Shown here: one piece after another, positions 1 to 34,420 of the stretch
Numbering within the stretch: the first letter of the stretch is position 1
How the letters are laid out: each line of letters opens with the position of its first letter
Made by a program: the position numbers and the translations under genes
Notes under the pieces: generated by a model
Told to the model about the DNA's origin: nothing
Database searches by the model: none
Seen by the model: only the letters and a program-made list of their open reading frames with translations
NCBI GenBank assembly: GCA_023362775.1
Contig: JALMGJ010000005.1
Coordinates: 82,811,921 to 82,875,920 of the forward strand
Origin: Charina bottae
Lineage: Eukaryota > Chordata > Lepidosauria > Squamata > Charinaidae
DNA length: 64,000 nucleotides
Reading direction: 5' to 3'

Positions 1-20
1 AAAAAGGCAGATACTCTCCA
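1..20 (-). CDS. NFKB2: Possible first bases of NFKB2 exon 13
   Basis: On the minus strand a pyrimidine tract (CTTTTTACCCCCCCAG) ends at 21. The following 20 bases read V-E-S-I-C-L-F in the phase left by exon 12. This weakly resembles the S-L-G-F-F that continues the glycine-rich region in human NFKB2. It is too short to be sure, because the window ends here. Confidence 0.35.
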
Positions 21-212
21 CTGGGGGGGTAAAAAGAAATTGCTATGAGGTTCATATTTATGAAGAACACATAAAGACACTTTTCTAATGTAAAATAAAC
101 ACAAAAACATGATGAACCTGACACTGAAGGGTGATTGTGGTATTCTTATTTTGCAATAGCTAGAAATGGATTTCCATTTAGTTGCATAAAATGTCCTTGA
201 GGAGAGCTTCCA

Positions 213-213
213 A

Positions 214-259
<46 letters not shown>

Positions 260-260
260 T
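213..260. repeat. (ATT)n microsatellite
   Basis: About 16 ATT units at the 3' end of the minus-strand LINE. It probably grew from the LINE tail. Confidence 0.95.
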
Positions 261-1357
261 AATCAAACTTCTATCACCGCCCATCTCCCTCCACTGGAGG
301 GACTCTGGGAGGTTTACAACAAAATAATAGAAACAAAAAACATAAAATATACATAGAATATAAAAATACAAATTATAAAACAAGATTAAAATCCAGGAGG
401 CAAGAGTGGTAAAACGATCTAACTTAATCCAATGTAGGAGAGGAGCTCTCTAAGGTATTAGCCATCCCCAAGAGTGACTATTCCTTCCTTGGTCTCAAGC
501 AAGGCGGCAGAGCCAGGTTTTCAGGTTCTTCCGGAAGGTCAGGAGCGAAGGGGCTAATCTCACCTCCAGGGGCAAGTTGTTCCACAGGGCGGGAGCTACT
601 GCAGAGAAGGCACACCTCCTGGACCCTGCCAGATGGAACTCTCTTATAGATGGGGTCTGTAGCATGCCCTCTCTGCATGATTGGGTGGGATGGGTGGATA
701 TATTGGGGACGAGGCAGTCCCTCAGGTAACCTGGCCCCATGCCATGTAGGGATTTAAAGGTGATAACCAACACCTTGAATTGGACCCGGAAGCAAACTGG
801 TACCCAATGCAGCTCACGTAACAACGGTGTTATATGTGCCGATCTAGGGGCACCAGCAATAGCCCGTGCAGCTGCATTCTGGACCAGCTGAAGCTTCCGG
901 ATACTCTTCAAGGGTAGCCCCATGTAGAGTGCACTACAGTAGTCTATATGGGAAATAACAAGGGCATGAGTGACTGTTTGAAGGGCCTCCCAATCCAGGA
1001 ACGGGCGTAACTGGCACACAACATGAAGTTGTGCAAAAGCCCTTCTGGCCACAACTGCCACCTGCTCTTCAAGCAGGAGTCGTGAGTCCAGGAGGACACG
1101 CAGATTCCACACTGGATCTGTCTGGGGCAGTGCAACCCCATCCAGAACCAAAGATGATAATGTCCCAGATGGAGAAGAGCCATTAATCCACAGCCACTCC
1201 GTCTTACCAGGGTTCAGTTGAAGTCTGTTGGACCCCATCCAGGCCCCCACAGCCCCCAGGCACCGAGAAAGAGCAGTCACAGCATCACTTACCTCACCTG
1301 GGACAGAGATATATAGCTGAGTATCATCAGCATATTGATGATATCTTATCCCATGGT
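261..1357 (-). mobile_element. L2/CR1-clade LINE, 5'-truncated
   Basis: The minus strand encodes the second half of a reverse transcriptase with the catalytic motif YADDTQLYIS (near 1340-1312), then LNPGKTEWLW, LQLVQNAAARAI and LHWVPVCFRVQFKVLVITFK, mostly in one open frame (1280-495). The 3' UTR ends with the squamate L2-like tail (complement of GGGAGATGGGCGGTG) and an ATT microsatellite. Confidence 0.85.
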
Positions 1358-2439
1358 GGCGGTAAGTAGTAAAGTCTTACTTTTTCTGTCTTAATTAGTT
1401 TCTTTTTCTTCTTTCATGTTTAGCTTAGTTTAATCATTGTAATGCGTGTAGTTTCTGTAAAATCACTGATGTACTATATTGTTTGTTTGCACTTGTTTGT
1501 TAAATTTCATCAATAAAAATTTATTTTAGAAGCACACATACCTTGAAAACAAATAAACTGATTTCTGAATGGAAGATATGGGAAAATACACTGCTTGGTA
1601 CCTTGAACATGGCATCCATGGCTATGTCACAGAGAACAGGAAGGCAATATCCATCAAGAGCCTCTGGAAAGAGGATAATGCTCTCTTTGAAAGGCAGCTA
1701 GCCTTTGGTCAAGGTAGGAATGAATCAGGAGGGGAAAAAATAAAGTTGTTGCAGACCCCATTTGCATGCTATAAAGGTAAAGGTACCCCCCGCACATTTG
1801 TGCAGTCGTGTCCGACTCTAGGGGGCGGTGCTCATCTCCGTTTGTTAACCAAAGAGCCAGCGTTGTCCGAAGACGCTTCCACGGTCATGTGGCCGCATGA
1901 CACGCGTGGAACGCTCTTACCTACCCACCGAAGTGGTACCTTCTATCTACTTGCATTTGCATGCTTTCGAATTGCTAGGTTGGCAAGAGCTGGAGCTAGT
2001 GCGGGAGCTCACTCCGCACGCAGGGCTAGGGATTCGAACCTCCGAACTTGCAATCTTCCGATCGACAAGCCTGGCGTCTTACTCACTGAGCCACCACGCC
2101 CCCTTGCATGCTATACCTGCACTCTATTTAGGGTACTTTCAGTACTGAACAAGCCATCTTCAAAGAAAGAAAGATCCTTGGTCCTAACCTTGGTGTCCAT
2201 CCTGTCACACAAGGCAGAAGAAAGTATGTGAGATCATCGTGACCATAGCTACTAAATCAGCTACATGATGAGCTATATTCAGCTCCTGTTTAACAAATTA
2301 TGCTGTCTCTGCCTGGAAAATCTGAACAATTTGACATTTATCAATTGGTAGGTATCATAAAAATAGGGACATTTTCTCACATAAAAATATTTTGTCATGT
2401 GTGCTTGATAGTTGATTTTAGTTATTTAGTTATTTATAT
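1358..2439. other. Non-coding flank apart from the SINE at 1774-2103
   Basis: Left of the SINE the sequence is A/T-rich with an AATAAAAATTTATT-like end near 1510 that might be an old LINE tail. Right of it I recognise nothing. The frames here run through SINE sequence and are not genes. Confidence 0.5.
1774..2103 (-). mobile_element. tRNA-derived SINE (squamate type)
   Basis: The minus strand starts with a tRNA-like head (box A GTGGCTCAGTGAGTAAGACG, box B GGTTCGAATCC) and ends in a CCTTTACCTTT-type tail. TSDs TTGCATGCTATA at 1762-1773 and 2104-2115 delimit it exactly. Confidence 0.85.
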
Positions 2440-3131
2440 TTCAAATTTAGTCACTGCCCATCTCACTCAAAGAGCGACTGAGGGCAGTTTACAATAAAAC
2501 AAGAATAAATACTAATTAAAAATACAGTAAAACAATGTTCTTAAATAAATAATATATTCCAAGGCATAGATGGTAAATAAGAAATTCTTGATCTACGGGA
2601 GCATCTTCAAGGTGCCAACTACCCCCAGGGTTAGTTACCCCTCCTCACGCCCCACACGAATTGGCAGAGCCAGGTCTTCACCCCTTTCTGGAAGGCCAGG
2701 AGAGTGGGGGCCTGCCTCACCTCTGGGGGAAGTGTGTTTCATAGGGTGGGGGCAAAGGCAGAGAAGGCTCTCTTTCTGGGCCCCGCCAATCGACATTCTT
2801 TCATAGACGGGGTCTGCAACATGCCCCCTCTGCCTGACTGGGTGGGACGGGTTGATGTAATGGGGGTGAGGTGGTCCCTCAGGTAACCTGGGCCTATGCC
2901 ATGTAGGGCTTTAAAGGTAATAACCAACACCTTGAATTGGACCTGGAAGCAAACTGGCACCCAGTGCAGCTTGCGTAGCAAAGGTGTTACATGTGCCATC
3001 CTTGGAGCACCCAAAATGGCTCACGCAGCCGCATTTTGAACCAGCTGTAGCTTCCAGATACTCTTCAAGGGTAGCCCCACGTAGAACGCACTGCAATAGT
3101 CTATACGGGAAATGACTAGGGCATGAGTGAC
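2440..3131 (-). mobile_element. L2/CR1-clade LINE 3' fragment
   Basis: Related to the copy at 261-1357. The minus strand encodes HVTPLLRKLHWVPVCFQVQF and the C-terminal region with frameshifts, then the 3' UTR tail. Truncated at its 5' end near 3131. Confidence 0.8.
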
Positions 3132-3149
3132 TGACCGGAGATTTGTGAG

Positions 3150-3310
3150 ATTTATATTCTGGAGCACAACGAAGTGTACATACCTCTCCTTCCTCCTAGG
3201 TTGGGTTGAGAGAGAACAACTAGCCGAAAGTCAACCAGTGATAGTCCATGTACAAGAGTGGAGTAGAACTTGAGTCTCCCCAGTCCTACTCTAATACTTT
3301 ACTCAATATG
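3150..3310 (-). mobile_element. Sauria/Squam-type SINE fragment
   Basis: On the minus strand the diverged head (near 3305-3265) and the body complement (GGTTGGGTTGAGAGAGAACA on plus) indicate an old SINE opposite in orientation to the neighbouring copy at 3398. Confidence 0.55.
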
Positions 3311-3397
3311 CCATATTGGTTTTCAATATGGAAAAAGAGTGCCCCTGAAAAATATAACCTTCAACTGAGACCTGTCCAGCTTTCTGCTCCATTTATC

Positions 3398-3512
3398 CAA
3401 TGTGGCGTAGTGGTTAAAACGCTGGCATACGACTGTGGAGACCCAAGTCCTACTCTTACTCAATGAAACTCACTGGCTGATTAAGCCAGTCACTCTAGCG
3501 ACAACAGGTATG
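3398..3512 (+). mobile_element. Sauria/Squam-type SINE fragment
   Basis: CCAATGTGGCGTAGTGGTTA starts a tRNA-like head, followed by CAATGAAACTCACTGG and AAGCCAGTCACTCTAG of the body. Diverged and 3'-truncated. Confidence 0.6.
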
Positions 3513-4559
3513 GCAAAACCTGATGCAGCAAAGGACCCACAACTAGAGAGGCCAGAACCTTTTATTTGACTTCTTTCTGCTCTGATTATGAGTTTTTAAA
3601 AAACTTTTTCAGATGACTTTCTTGGTGCCTCCATGTGGTGGAGCTTTCAGGATTCCCACTGAGAGACTGGATTCTTGAATGGCAATTTCTGAAACATGTA
3701 GGAACTATGGACAAAAACTCACACAAAGTAGTGTCACAGTCTGCCCAAAGAGTGACTCACAAAGACAAAAATTGGCAACAAGCCTGTTTAGTAATCACCT
3801 GGAAGTGGTTAGAAGAGTCTAATCCGTGGCCTTCCCCAAGACCAAAAGAGGGGGGAAAGTCTGCACCTTGCGTTGGAAGCACTCCTGGAGAACCAGCCTG
3901 TGATCTTCACCGAGGGGTGGAGGCAAGCCCAGTGCCGACAGAGCCTACCAGCAGGCCCTTTGCTTGCTCGGCCCAGCCTTCCTCCTGCAAGACCTCATGA
4001 AGGGACAGCAGTTTCCAACACGAGCTGCAGAGCGTGTGCCATGCCTCCAGGAAGCCCTCGTCCCCCTGCTTCCTCCAGTTCTGCCGCCACCCCGAATAGC
4101 GACTCCTGCACAACTGCCACCTTTACCCAGGGAGCCACCCCCCTCTCCTGCCTTGCCCGGCGACAGAGCACATCATGCCTCACCAGCTCGTCCCATTGCG
4201 CTCTCCACAGTCTGCGGGCTATCACTCCTCACATCAGCAACGGAATATAGGGCTCCTCTGCCCACACCACTGCCCTGCCTCCTCTGCCGGCTCCATCCCA
4301 CTAGCTCCTCCCCAGCCAGGCCTTCGGCAGACGAGGCTCTGCCACATGCAACCCAGGACCGCACCCTCACCCAGCGCCTGGATCCTGGGCCAGCAGTGGG
4401 AGGAAGAAGACGGCGAAGGTCTGCTAGGGGCGGTGGCAGGGGGTGGCAGGCATAGGCGGCAGAGTGCAGGGCAACCAAAAGGGCAGAGATGGGGGAAACA
4501 GGCAGGTGGGGGGAGTTGTTCGCGCAGGGCAGGCAATCATAAATGCGCCAGTCGCCAAG
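3513..4559. other. No gene; G+C-rich part from about 3830 to 4560
   Basis: The right portion is C/CTCC-rich with many overlapping frames on both strands and a run of G at 4584-4595. No domain, splice pattern or repeat family was recognised. It might be the inside of the MITE that ends at 4704. Confidence 0.4.
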
Positions 4560-4704
4560 CACCCAAACTTTGATCATGCGACCGGGGGGGGGGGGGCGCT
4601 GCAACGGCCAGAACTTCAAGGACCGGTCGTAACTACCATTCATTCAGCAACATCATAACTTTGAATGGTGGCTGAACAAATGGACATAACTCAAGGACTA
4701 CCTG
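4560..4704 (+). mobile_element. Mariner/Tigger-type MITE, right end
   Basis: Ends CAAGGACTACCTG followed by TA. GGTCGTAACTACC and GTGGCTGAACAAATGG are typical of the family's right half. The left limit is uncertain. Confidence 0.55.
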
Positions 4705-4989
4705 TAGATGAAAAAAGCAATTTAGAATGATCAATGATAGAAATAAATGTGCTATCACTGCAGTGATTGAAAATAAACTGAAGGGAACCACAACTAGTTA
4801 CACACGGAAAAGTGGTGCTCCCACCAAGAAATCTGCAAATTTTATAAGATTCTGAATGGGGTCTGGCTCAGCCATGTAATCCATTTTTATTTCAGGAAAG
4901 CATCTGGCAAAGTATTTTGTGACATTATCGTTAGCAGGCCAGTTACAACTGAGCTGATGGTATAATGATTAAATGGATAGATATAGATA

Positions 4990-5265
4990 TAGACCATATT
5001 TATACACCATTCAAAAGAGACAATAAAAAAGCTAAGAAGGAAACAAAATGACCAGTACACATCCTCTCCAGCAACCAACTCCAGACAATCAAGCAAAAAA
5101 CAATACCAAGGAGAAAACCACACCCCCACCAACACTGGCAGGGCAAGCTACTGTACATAAACAGGGAGAAAACCCCCCACTCACTAGCACTGATGATGTA
5201 ACCTAGTCGGGTAATGAAATGTCTGCAAGCAAACAGCCAAGCTCAGAGTGCGCCAAGGATTCCAC
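4990..5265 (+). mobile_element. 3' remnant of a second Penelope-like element
   Basis: The segment ending in CACTGATGATGTAACCTAGT and the following GGTAATGAAATGTCTGC resembles the 3' end common to vertebrate Penelope-like elements. AGATAT-rich simple sequence flanks both sides. No coding domain is left. Confidence 0.5.
5190..5223 (+). ncRNA. Degenerate hammerhead ribozyme motif
   Basis: CTGATGA (5190-5196) is a perfect first core box. GTAACC and GGGTAAT can form a stem II. The second box is GAAAT (5216-5220) instead of GAAAC, then GTC. The C-to-T change in the core should weaken or abolish cleavage. Confidence 0.45.
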
Positions 5266-5369
5266 AGATATAGATATATAGATATAAATCATACTCAACA
5301 AGTGCTTATAAACGTTTCTTCAGTATACCAAGAATGAAGTACTAATTGTGATGCAACAAGATGTACTCT

Positions 5370-5900
5370 TCAATATTTTTATTTAATGACTTGGATGAAG
5401 TAGAGGAAATGCTTATCAAATTGGTACAAGATGTAAAATAGGAAAGGATAGCTAAACTTGGAGATCTGGAGAAGCACCAGACAACATGAGGAAGTGGAAA
5501 AATTGTCCCAATCTTCAAAAAGGGGTAAAAGGTAAAAAGCTAGGTACTATACATCCATTATTCTGATATTACCTGGCAATATTCTAGAGATCATTTACAG
5601 ATCATTGATCTGTAACCACTCTGAAAGCAATTTAGTAATTACCAAAAATAAGCATAGTTTTCTCAAGAAGTTACCAGAATAACTTATTTATAACTTATTT
5701 CATTTTTTGATCAGATAATTGTCCTAACAGACTGTGAAAATTGTGTAAATATAAGACATAATATTCACTCTGAGCAGTAGAGTGGCATAGAAATGCAAGT
5801 TATTTCATAAATAAATAACTTGATTTCAGCAAAATATCTGACATCCCATGACATTCTTATTAGCAAACTATTTAAAAGGGAGTGGATGACATGAGAAGCT
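5370..5900 (+). mobile_element. Degenerate CR1-like LINE reverse-transcriptase fragments
   Basis: IVPIFKKG-like text near 5505 and ISAKYLTSHDILISKLFKRE-like text near 5825-5885 match CR1-type RT motifs. A FNDLDEVEEMLIK-like piece near 5378-5420, normally later in the protein, precedes them, so the order looks rearranged. Confidence 0.5.
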
Positions 5901-6225
5901 GCCTCAAAAATCATACTTTCCCAACCCAATAACCAAAATCAGACAGCTGGTATTTGTATTCTGTATTATTAAAGAAAACTATTCAGCATTGTAATAGAAG
6001 CAACTATTAACATTAAAAAGTAAAGATATACAAATAATTTCAAGTTCATTGAATGGGGTATTTCAAGGTTGCTCCAACCTCACAAGCTTAGAACACACCA
6101 GAAAAACAGAGTAGCATGAGAATACTTTTATGAAGGTTCAAGGTTTAAAAGAGTGTTTCAAGTGCAAAATGGTTTGAATATCACTTGAAGTGTTTTGCAC
6201 ACCTACAATAAAAAAACTTTGATTG
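5901..6225. other. No feature recognised
   Basis: A/T-rich intron sequence between LINE remnants and a SINE. Confidence 0.5.
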
Positions 6226-6456
6226 AGAGCCAGTTTGGTGTAGTGGTTAAGGCGGCAGGCTAGAAACCAGAGACCGTGAGTTCTAGTCCCACCTTAGGCA
6301 AAAAACCAGCTGGCTGACCTTGGGCCAGTCACTCTCTCTCAGCCCTAGGAAGGAGGCAAGGGCAAACCACTTCTGAAAAACCGTGCCAAGAAAACTGCAG
6401 GGACTTGTCCAGGCAGTCTCCAAGAATCAGACACAATTGAATGAATTAAAAAAAAA
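6226..6456 (+). mobile_element. Sauria-type SINE
   Basis: The tRNA-like head GCCAGTTTGGTGTAGTGGTT is followed by TGACCTTGGGCCAGTCACTC, the conserved body, and a tail (GAATCAGACACAATTGAATG) resembling the Bov-B LINE 3' end. This arrangement is established for Sauria SINEs. Confidence 0.85.
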
Positions 6457-6497
6457 CCCTAAAAACTAGAATTAAAACCCACAAAGCCCTATCAAGT

Positions 6498-6509
6498 ATT
6501 TACCTCCAC
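6498..6509 (-). promoter_or_regulatory. Duplicated, decoy copy of the NFKB2 exon 12 splice donor
   Basis: This L1 target-site duplication reads GTGGAG|GTAAAT on the minus strand. It is identical to the last six bases of exon 12 plus its donor at 8785-8796. It lies 2.3 kb downstream in the intron and is probably the original intron-side copy. Confidence 0.8.
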
Positions 6510-6525
6510 ATACCATCGATGGTAT

Positions 6526-7197
6526 ATGACCCCCAAAAAACTTTCGAAAATGTATGGGACTGTTTCCAACGTTTGTTGGAAATGTAATAAACAAGAGGGG
6601 TCATTTTACCATATGTGGTGGACATGTAAGGTTGCAAAGAAATTTTGGAATGAAATACGTACCTTGATGCAGAGTATATTAGAAATACAGATTCCGCTTA
6701 AACCAGAACTATTTTTGTTGGGGATATTGGATTTACAAATAGAAAAACACCTAGTCAGAATCATACAACATATGGTTACTGCAGCAATCATCCAACATCA
6801 ACTTCGCTGGACCGGTCATGTTGTTCGAATGCCTGACCATCGTCTTCCAAAGCAGCTACTTTACTCCCAACTTAAGAATGGAAAACGGAATATTGGTGGA
6901 CAGCAAAAGAGATTCAAAGATACTCTCAAAGCTAATTTAAAAAAATGTAAGATCAGCATTGAGAACTGGGAAGCCCTAACTCATGAGCGTTTCAATTGGA
7001 GGTCATCCTTTATTAATGGCGCTATGGACTTTGAAGAAGCACGAGTACAGGGCGAAAAGGAGAAAAGAGCTAAAAGGAAGGCACGTCAGGCAAACCCTCA
7101 TCATGACCGTCTCCCACCTGGAAACCTATGCCCTCATTGCGGGAGGTTGTGCGGATCCAGAATTGGCCTTTATAGCCACTTACGGATTCACCGTTAA
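6526..7197 (+). pseudogene. Chimeric L1/LINE open frame of 223 codons
   Basis: An uninterrupted frame starts in L1 ORF2 C-terminal sequence (CWKCNKQEG, HMWWTCK), crosses the insertion site at about 6787, and continues in frame through the C-terminal zinc-finger tail of the second LINE to its own stop. The fusion is a product of where the insertion landed. Nothing suggests it is expressed. Confidence 0.7.
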
Positions 7198-7259
7198 AAT
7201 TTTACCTTTGGAAGACAATCTTACTCGGCTACAAGTGATCGCCAATGATGATGATGATG
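6788..7259 (+). mobile_element. 5'-truncated non-LTR retrotransposon inserted in the L1
   Basis: It encodes the C-terminal tail of a LINE ORF2 (LRWTGHVVRMPDHRLPKQ and onward) ending in a C2H2-type zinc finger (CPHCGRLCGSRIGLYSHLRI), then a short 3' UTR and a (GAT)n tail. 10-bp TSDs ACTGCAGCAA lie at 6778-6787 and 7260-7269. The clade is uncertain; it is not L1. Confidence 0.82.
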
Positions 7260-7577
7260 ACTGCAGCAAGGCTTCTTTATGCACAATTTTGGAAAACTCA
7301 GACTTTACCAACGATGTAAGAATAGTTGTTAAAATTGATGGACATGGCAGAAAATGATACTCACTTGTTCATTGAAAGAAACCTCAAGTTGTCGTTATCT
7401 CAAAGTGTGGAAACCACTGGTGAACTATTTGCGAAATGCAGGTGGGGCGAAGCTTACATGGGGATTTGAAGATTAGATTATAAGTATAATAGGGTACGTA
7501 TAGTCGAAGGCTTTCACGGCCGGAATCCGATGGTTGTTGTGGGTTTTCCGGGCTATGTGGCTGTGTTCTGGCAGTTC

Positions 7578-7628
7578 TGGTTCCTAACGTTTCGCCAGTA
7601 ACTGTGGCTGGCATCTTCAGAGGACAGG
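7578..7628 (-). ncRNA. Hammerhead ribozyme motif, left inverted repeat
   Basis: The minus strand carries the same cores: CTGAAGA (7620-7614), stem II TGCCAG with CTGGC, and GAAAC (7593-7589). It is the inverted copy of the motif at 8434-8484. Confidence 0.62.
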
Positions 7629-7740
7629 AGCACAGCTAGAAGATTCTCTCTGTGCCCAAGTGGAGGGTGTGTGTTACTGCTGGTGTTGTTTATAGCTGTT
7701 GAGAGGGTGTGTGTCTTCTGTGTCCCCCCCCCCACAAGCA

Positions 7741-8333
7741 AAATATTTCTGACCTACATTAAAGGAGTCACGGACCGCATGGAAAAACTAATGAAAAAAC
7801 ATAACCTCCAAACAGTCTTCAAACCCACCAGAAAAATACAACAAATGTTAAAATCAGCAAAAGACAAAAGGGACCCCCTCACCGCTGCAGGAGTTTACCG
7901 CATACCCTGCAGCTGTGGACAAGTATACATTGGGACCACAAAACGCAGCATCCACACCAGGATAAAAGAACATGAAAGACACTGCAGACTACAGCAACCT
8001 GAAAAATCTGCAATAGCTGAACATGCTATGAACAAACTGGTCACCAAATCTTATTTGAAAACACAGAAATACTGGACAACACCAACAGCCACTATGTTAG
8101 ACTATACAGGGAAGCCATGTAAACACCAACACAGTTTCAATAAAAAAGAAGAAAGCCTAAAGATCAGCAAAACCTGGCTGCCAGTCCTGAAAAACATAGC
8201 TTGCAAAAGGTCAACGAACTCTACTCAACCACAGAAAGATACAAACAACTCACACAATAGATGTGCTAATCCCACACATGACAGCACCACACCCCCTAAT
8301 CACCACAATAAACCCTCTCCTAATCTCTTGTAA
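7741..8333 (+). pseudogene. Penelope-like GIY-YIG endonuclease domain (no RT)
   Basis: The frame is open from 7741 to the stop after 8333. It contains the GIY-YIG core (GVYRIPCSCGQVYIG), then TTKRSIHTRIKEHERHC and EKSAIAEHAM, the usual Arg, His and Glu region of Penelope endonucleases. A stretch after about 8040 appears deleted or altered relative to family memory. Without the reverse transcriptase it is a fragment, and no start codon belongs to it. Confidence 0.78.
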
Positions 8334-8433
8334 ATGACCCACAGAAGACACACACCCTCTCAGCAGCTATAAACAACACCAGCAGTAACACACACCCTCC
8401 ACTTGGGCACAGAGAGAATCTTCTAGCTGTGCT

Positions 8434-8484
8434 CCTGTCTTCTGAAGATGCCAGCCACAGCTACTGGCGAAACGTTAGGAACCA
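8434..8484 (+). ncRNA. Hammerhead ribozyme motif, right repeat of the Penelope-like element
   Basis: CTGAAGA (8442-8448) fits the CUGANGA core. TGCCAG pairs with CTGGC as stem II around a loop. GAAAC (8469-8473) is the second core box, followed by GTTA. Hammerhead motifs in the terminal repeats of Penelope-like elements are established. Catalytic activity cannot be judged by eye. Confidence 0.65.
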
Positions 8485-8790
8485 GAACTGCCAGAACACG
8501 ACCACATAGCCCGGAAAACCCACAACAACCATAATAAGGTATATTAGACAAAGAATTATTCTTATCTATTGCATGAAAAACTAGCACTTAGGACAGATTT
8601 TCTTGTTCTTATGACCAGGGATAGATTGGAAGTTACCTATGTTTCATATCTTTCTTTTTTTCTTTCTTTTACTTTACTACACTTTTTCTTTTCTTTCTTT
8701 TTATATTGTATTTCTATTTCTTTTTCTATTTCTAACTTTTAACTATGTATTTTAAAATTCTAATAAAAATTCATTAAAAAAAACATTTAC

Positions 8791-33483
<24,693 letters not shown>

Positions 33484-33507
<24 letters not shown>

Positions 33508-33547
33508 GGAGGATCCAGCTTATAATCACGGAACTGGCAATCCGGCC
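33484..33547 (-). CDS. NFKB2: NFKB2 exon 2 (start codon exon)
   Basis: A pyrimidine-rich tract ending CCGCAG precedes the exon and the donor is GTGAGT. The first 40 bases are 5' UTR. Coding runs from ATG at 33507 to 33484 (24 nt, MDGEGYPA) and ends in phase 0. A second ATG four bases downstream is out of frame. The start was chosen because it gives an N-terminus that aligns in length with MESCYNP of the human protein before the LDGI motif. Confidence 0.8.
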
Positions 33548-33578
33548 CTGCGGAAGAAACAGAAGAGAGAATTTAAAA

Positions 33579-33580
<2 letters not shown>

Positions 33581-33622
<42 letters not shown>

Positions 33623-33625
33623 AAA
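33581..33625. repeat. (GAAA)n microsatellite next to exon 2 acceptor
   Basis: About eleven GAAA units on the plus strand. In gene sense this is (TTTC)n, ending about 30 bp before the exon 2 splice acceptor, so it extends the polypyrimidine tract. Confidence 0.95.
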
Positions 33626-33697
33626 ACCAATCACTGCTTCTGCTGCCGCCGCCAAAAGAAGCGCAGGCGGAAACTGGGCGGGCAAGGTAGCACGGCT

Positions 33698-33707
33698 GGA
33701 AAGTCCC
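33698..33707 (-). promoter_or_regulatory. Consensus kappa-B site GGGACTTTCC
   Basis: The minus strand reads GGGACTTTCC, a perfect classical kappa-B site, about 150 bp upstream of the exon 2 acceptor. NFKB2 is known to be induced by NF-kappa-B through kappa-B sites in its promoter, so the site may mediate feedback here. Confidence 0.55.
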
Positions 33708-34262
33708 TAGAAACCCGGCAAAGCCCGAGGGAGGGAGGGAGAGAAGAAGGCAGGCTCTGCACGGCTCCCTCGCGGCTTCTCGGCCGCGGCAGCGCAGCTT
33801 GTTCCGCCTTCCCACCAGCCTCTTCACCTCCAGGCCCCTTGTGGGGCGGGCAAAGAAAAGCGCTGCTCAAGGGGCGCTGTCGGGAGAGGGAGAAGCGCGA
33901 CTAGTCTTCCTGGAAGCGAGCCTGAGGCCGCCTCCTTTTCTCCGGCAAGCGGTGTCACCTTTGCCCCGCCCGCTGATCCTGGCGTGGGCGGAAACCCACC
34001 GTGCCCTGCCATGCGAGGATTGCGACCGGCGTCAGATAAGCACGTGCTTGGTTACGATCGTTCGGGGATTTCAGAGGGGCCGCTGAGTGGAAGGGACGGC
34101 AAGGGGGGAGGAGGCGGGGGAGGAGGAGATCCGCTTCCTCCAGGGAAATGGAAGCACGGGGAGGGCGTCTCTTCGGAGAAACCCGAAGAAGGCACCAAAA
34201 GTATCGGGTCGGGAGGAAAGGGCAGGACAGAATAAGGTCCGGACGCCGCCGCTGCCACTCAC

Positions 34263-34420
34263 CAACAATTGACTCCCAAACGGCCTGCCACGCCGAGGCC
34301 GGACTTCTCCGGCCTCGCTCCGCCCGTCCCTTCTGAAGGGGTTTCCCGCTGTCAGCTGATCTCTGGAGGGCCGGACTCCGGGCGCCTTGCCAAGACTGCC
34401 GTAGATCTCTCAGGAGGACT
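34263..34420 (-). other. NFKB2: Candidate non-coding exon 1 of NFKB2
   Basis: Exon 2 begins with a splice acceptor, so an upstream 5' UTR exon is needed. A good donor (TTG|GTGAGT) lies at 34261-34262 inside the CpG-rich block. The exon would run from 34263 to an unknown transcription start, placed here only roughly. Inferred from splice consensus alone. Confidence 0.4.
34338..34347 (+). promoter_or_regulatory. Kappa-B-like site GGGGTTTCCC
   Basis: GGGGTTTCCC fits GGGRNWYYCC. It lies about 75 bp upstream (gene sense) of the candidate exon 1 donor, near the likely transcription start. Confidence 0.5.

Larger units (their letters stand above)
7497..8530 (+). mobile_element. Penelope-like element with inverted terminal repeats
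   Basis: Two ~190-bp inverted repeats (about 7530-7722 and 8341-8531) flank a GIY-YIG endonuclease frame. The element sits in L1 3' UTR with imperfect TSDs ATAATAGGGTA (7486-7496) and ATAATAAGGTA (8531-8541). The reverse transcriptase is missing. This layout, a truncated body between inverted pseudo-LTRs, is typical of Penelope-like elements. Confidence 0.85.
6510..8784 (+). mobile_element. 5'-truncated L1 interrupted by a second LINE and a Penelope-like element
   Basis: L1 ORF2 C-terminal coding begins at the 5' junction (RWYMTPKKLSKMY, then CWKCNKQEG and HMWWTCK), resumes at 7270, and ends in a T-rich 3' UTR and A tail at about 8775-8784. Perfect 12-bp TSDs ATTTACCTCCAC flank it at 6498-6509 and 8785-8796. 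Frameshifts and stops show it is dead. It lies antisense to NFKB2 and touches the exon 12 donor. Confidence 0.88.

Noticed and set aside
1569..2231. 220-codon frame as a gene
   Set aside because: It reads straight through a SINE with exact TSDs; no domain.
3873..4643. Overlapping frames on both strands in C-rich DNA
   Set aside because: Low-complexity composition, no start context, domain or splice sites.
8434..8484. tRNA or other structured host RNA
   Set aside because: The fold is that of a hammerhead within a Penelope-like terminal repeat, not a tRNA. The only tRNA-like sequences in the window are SINE heads.
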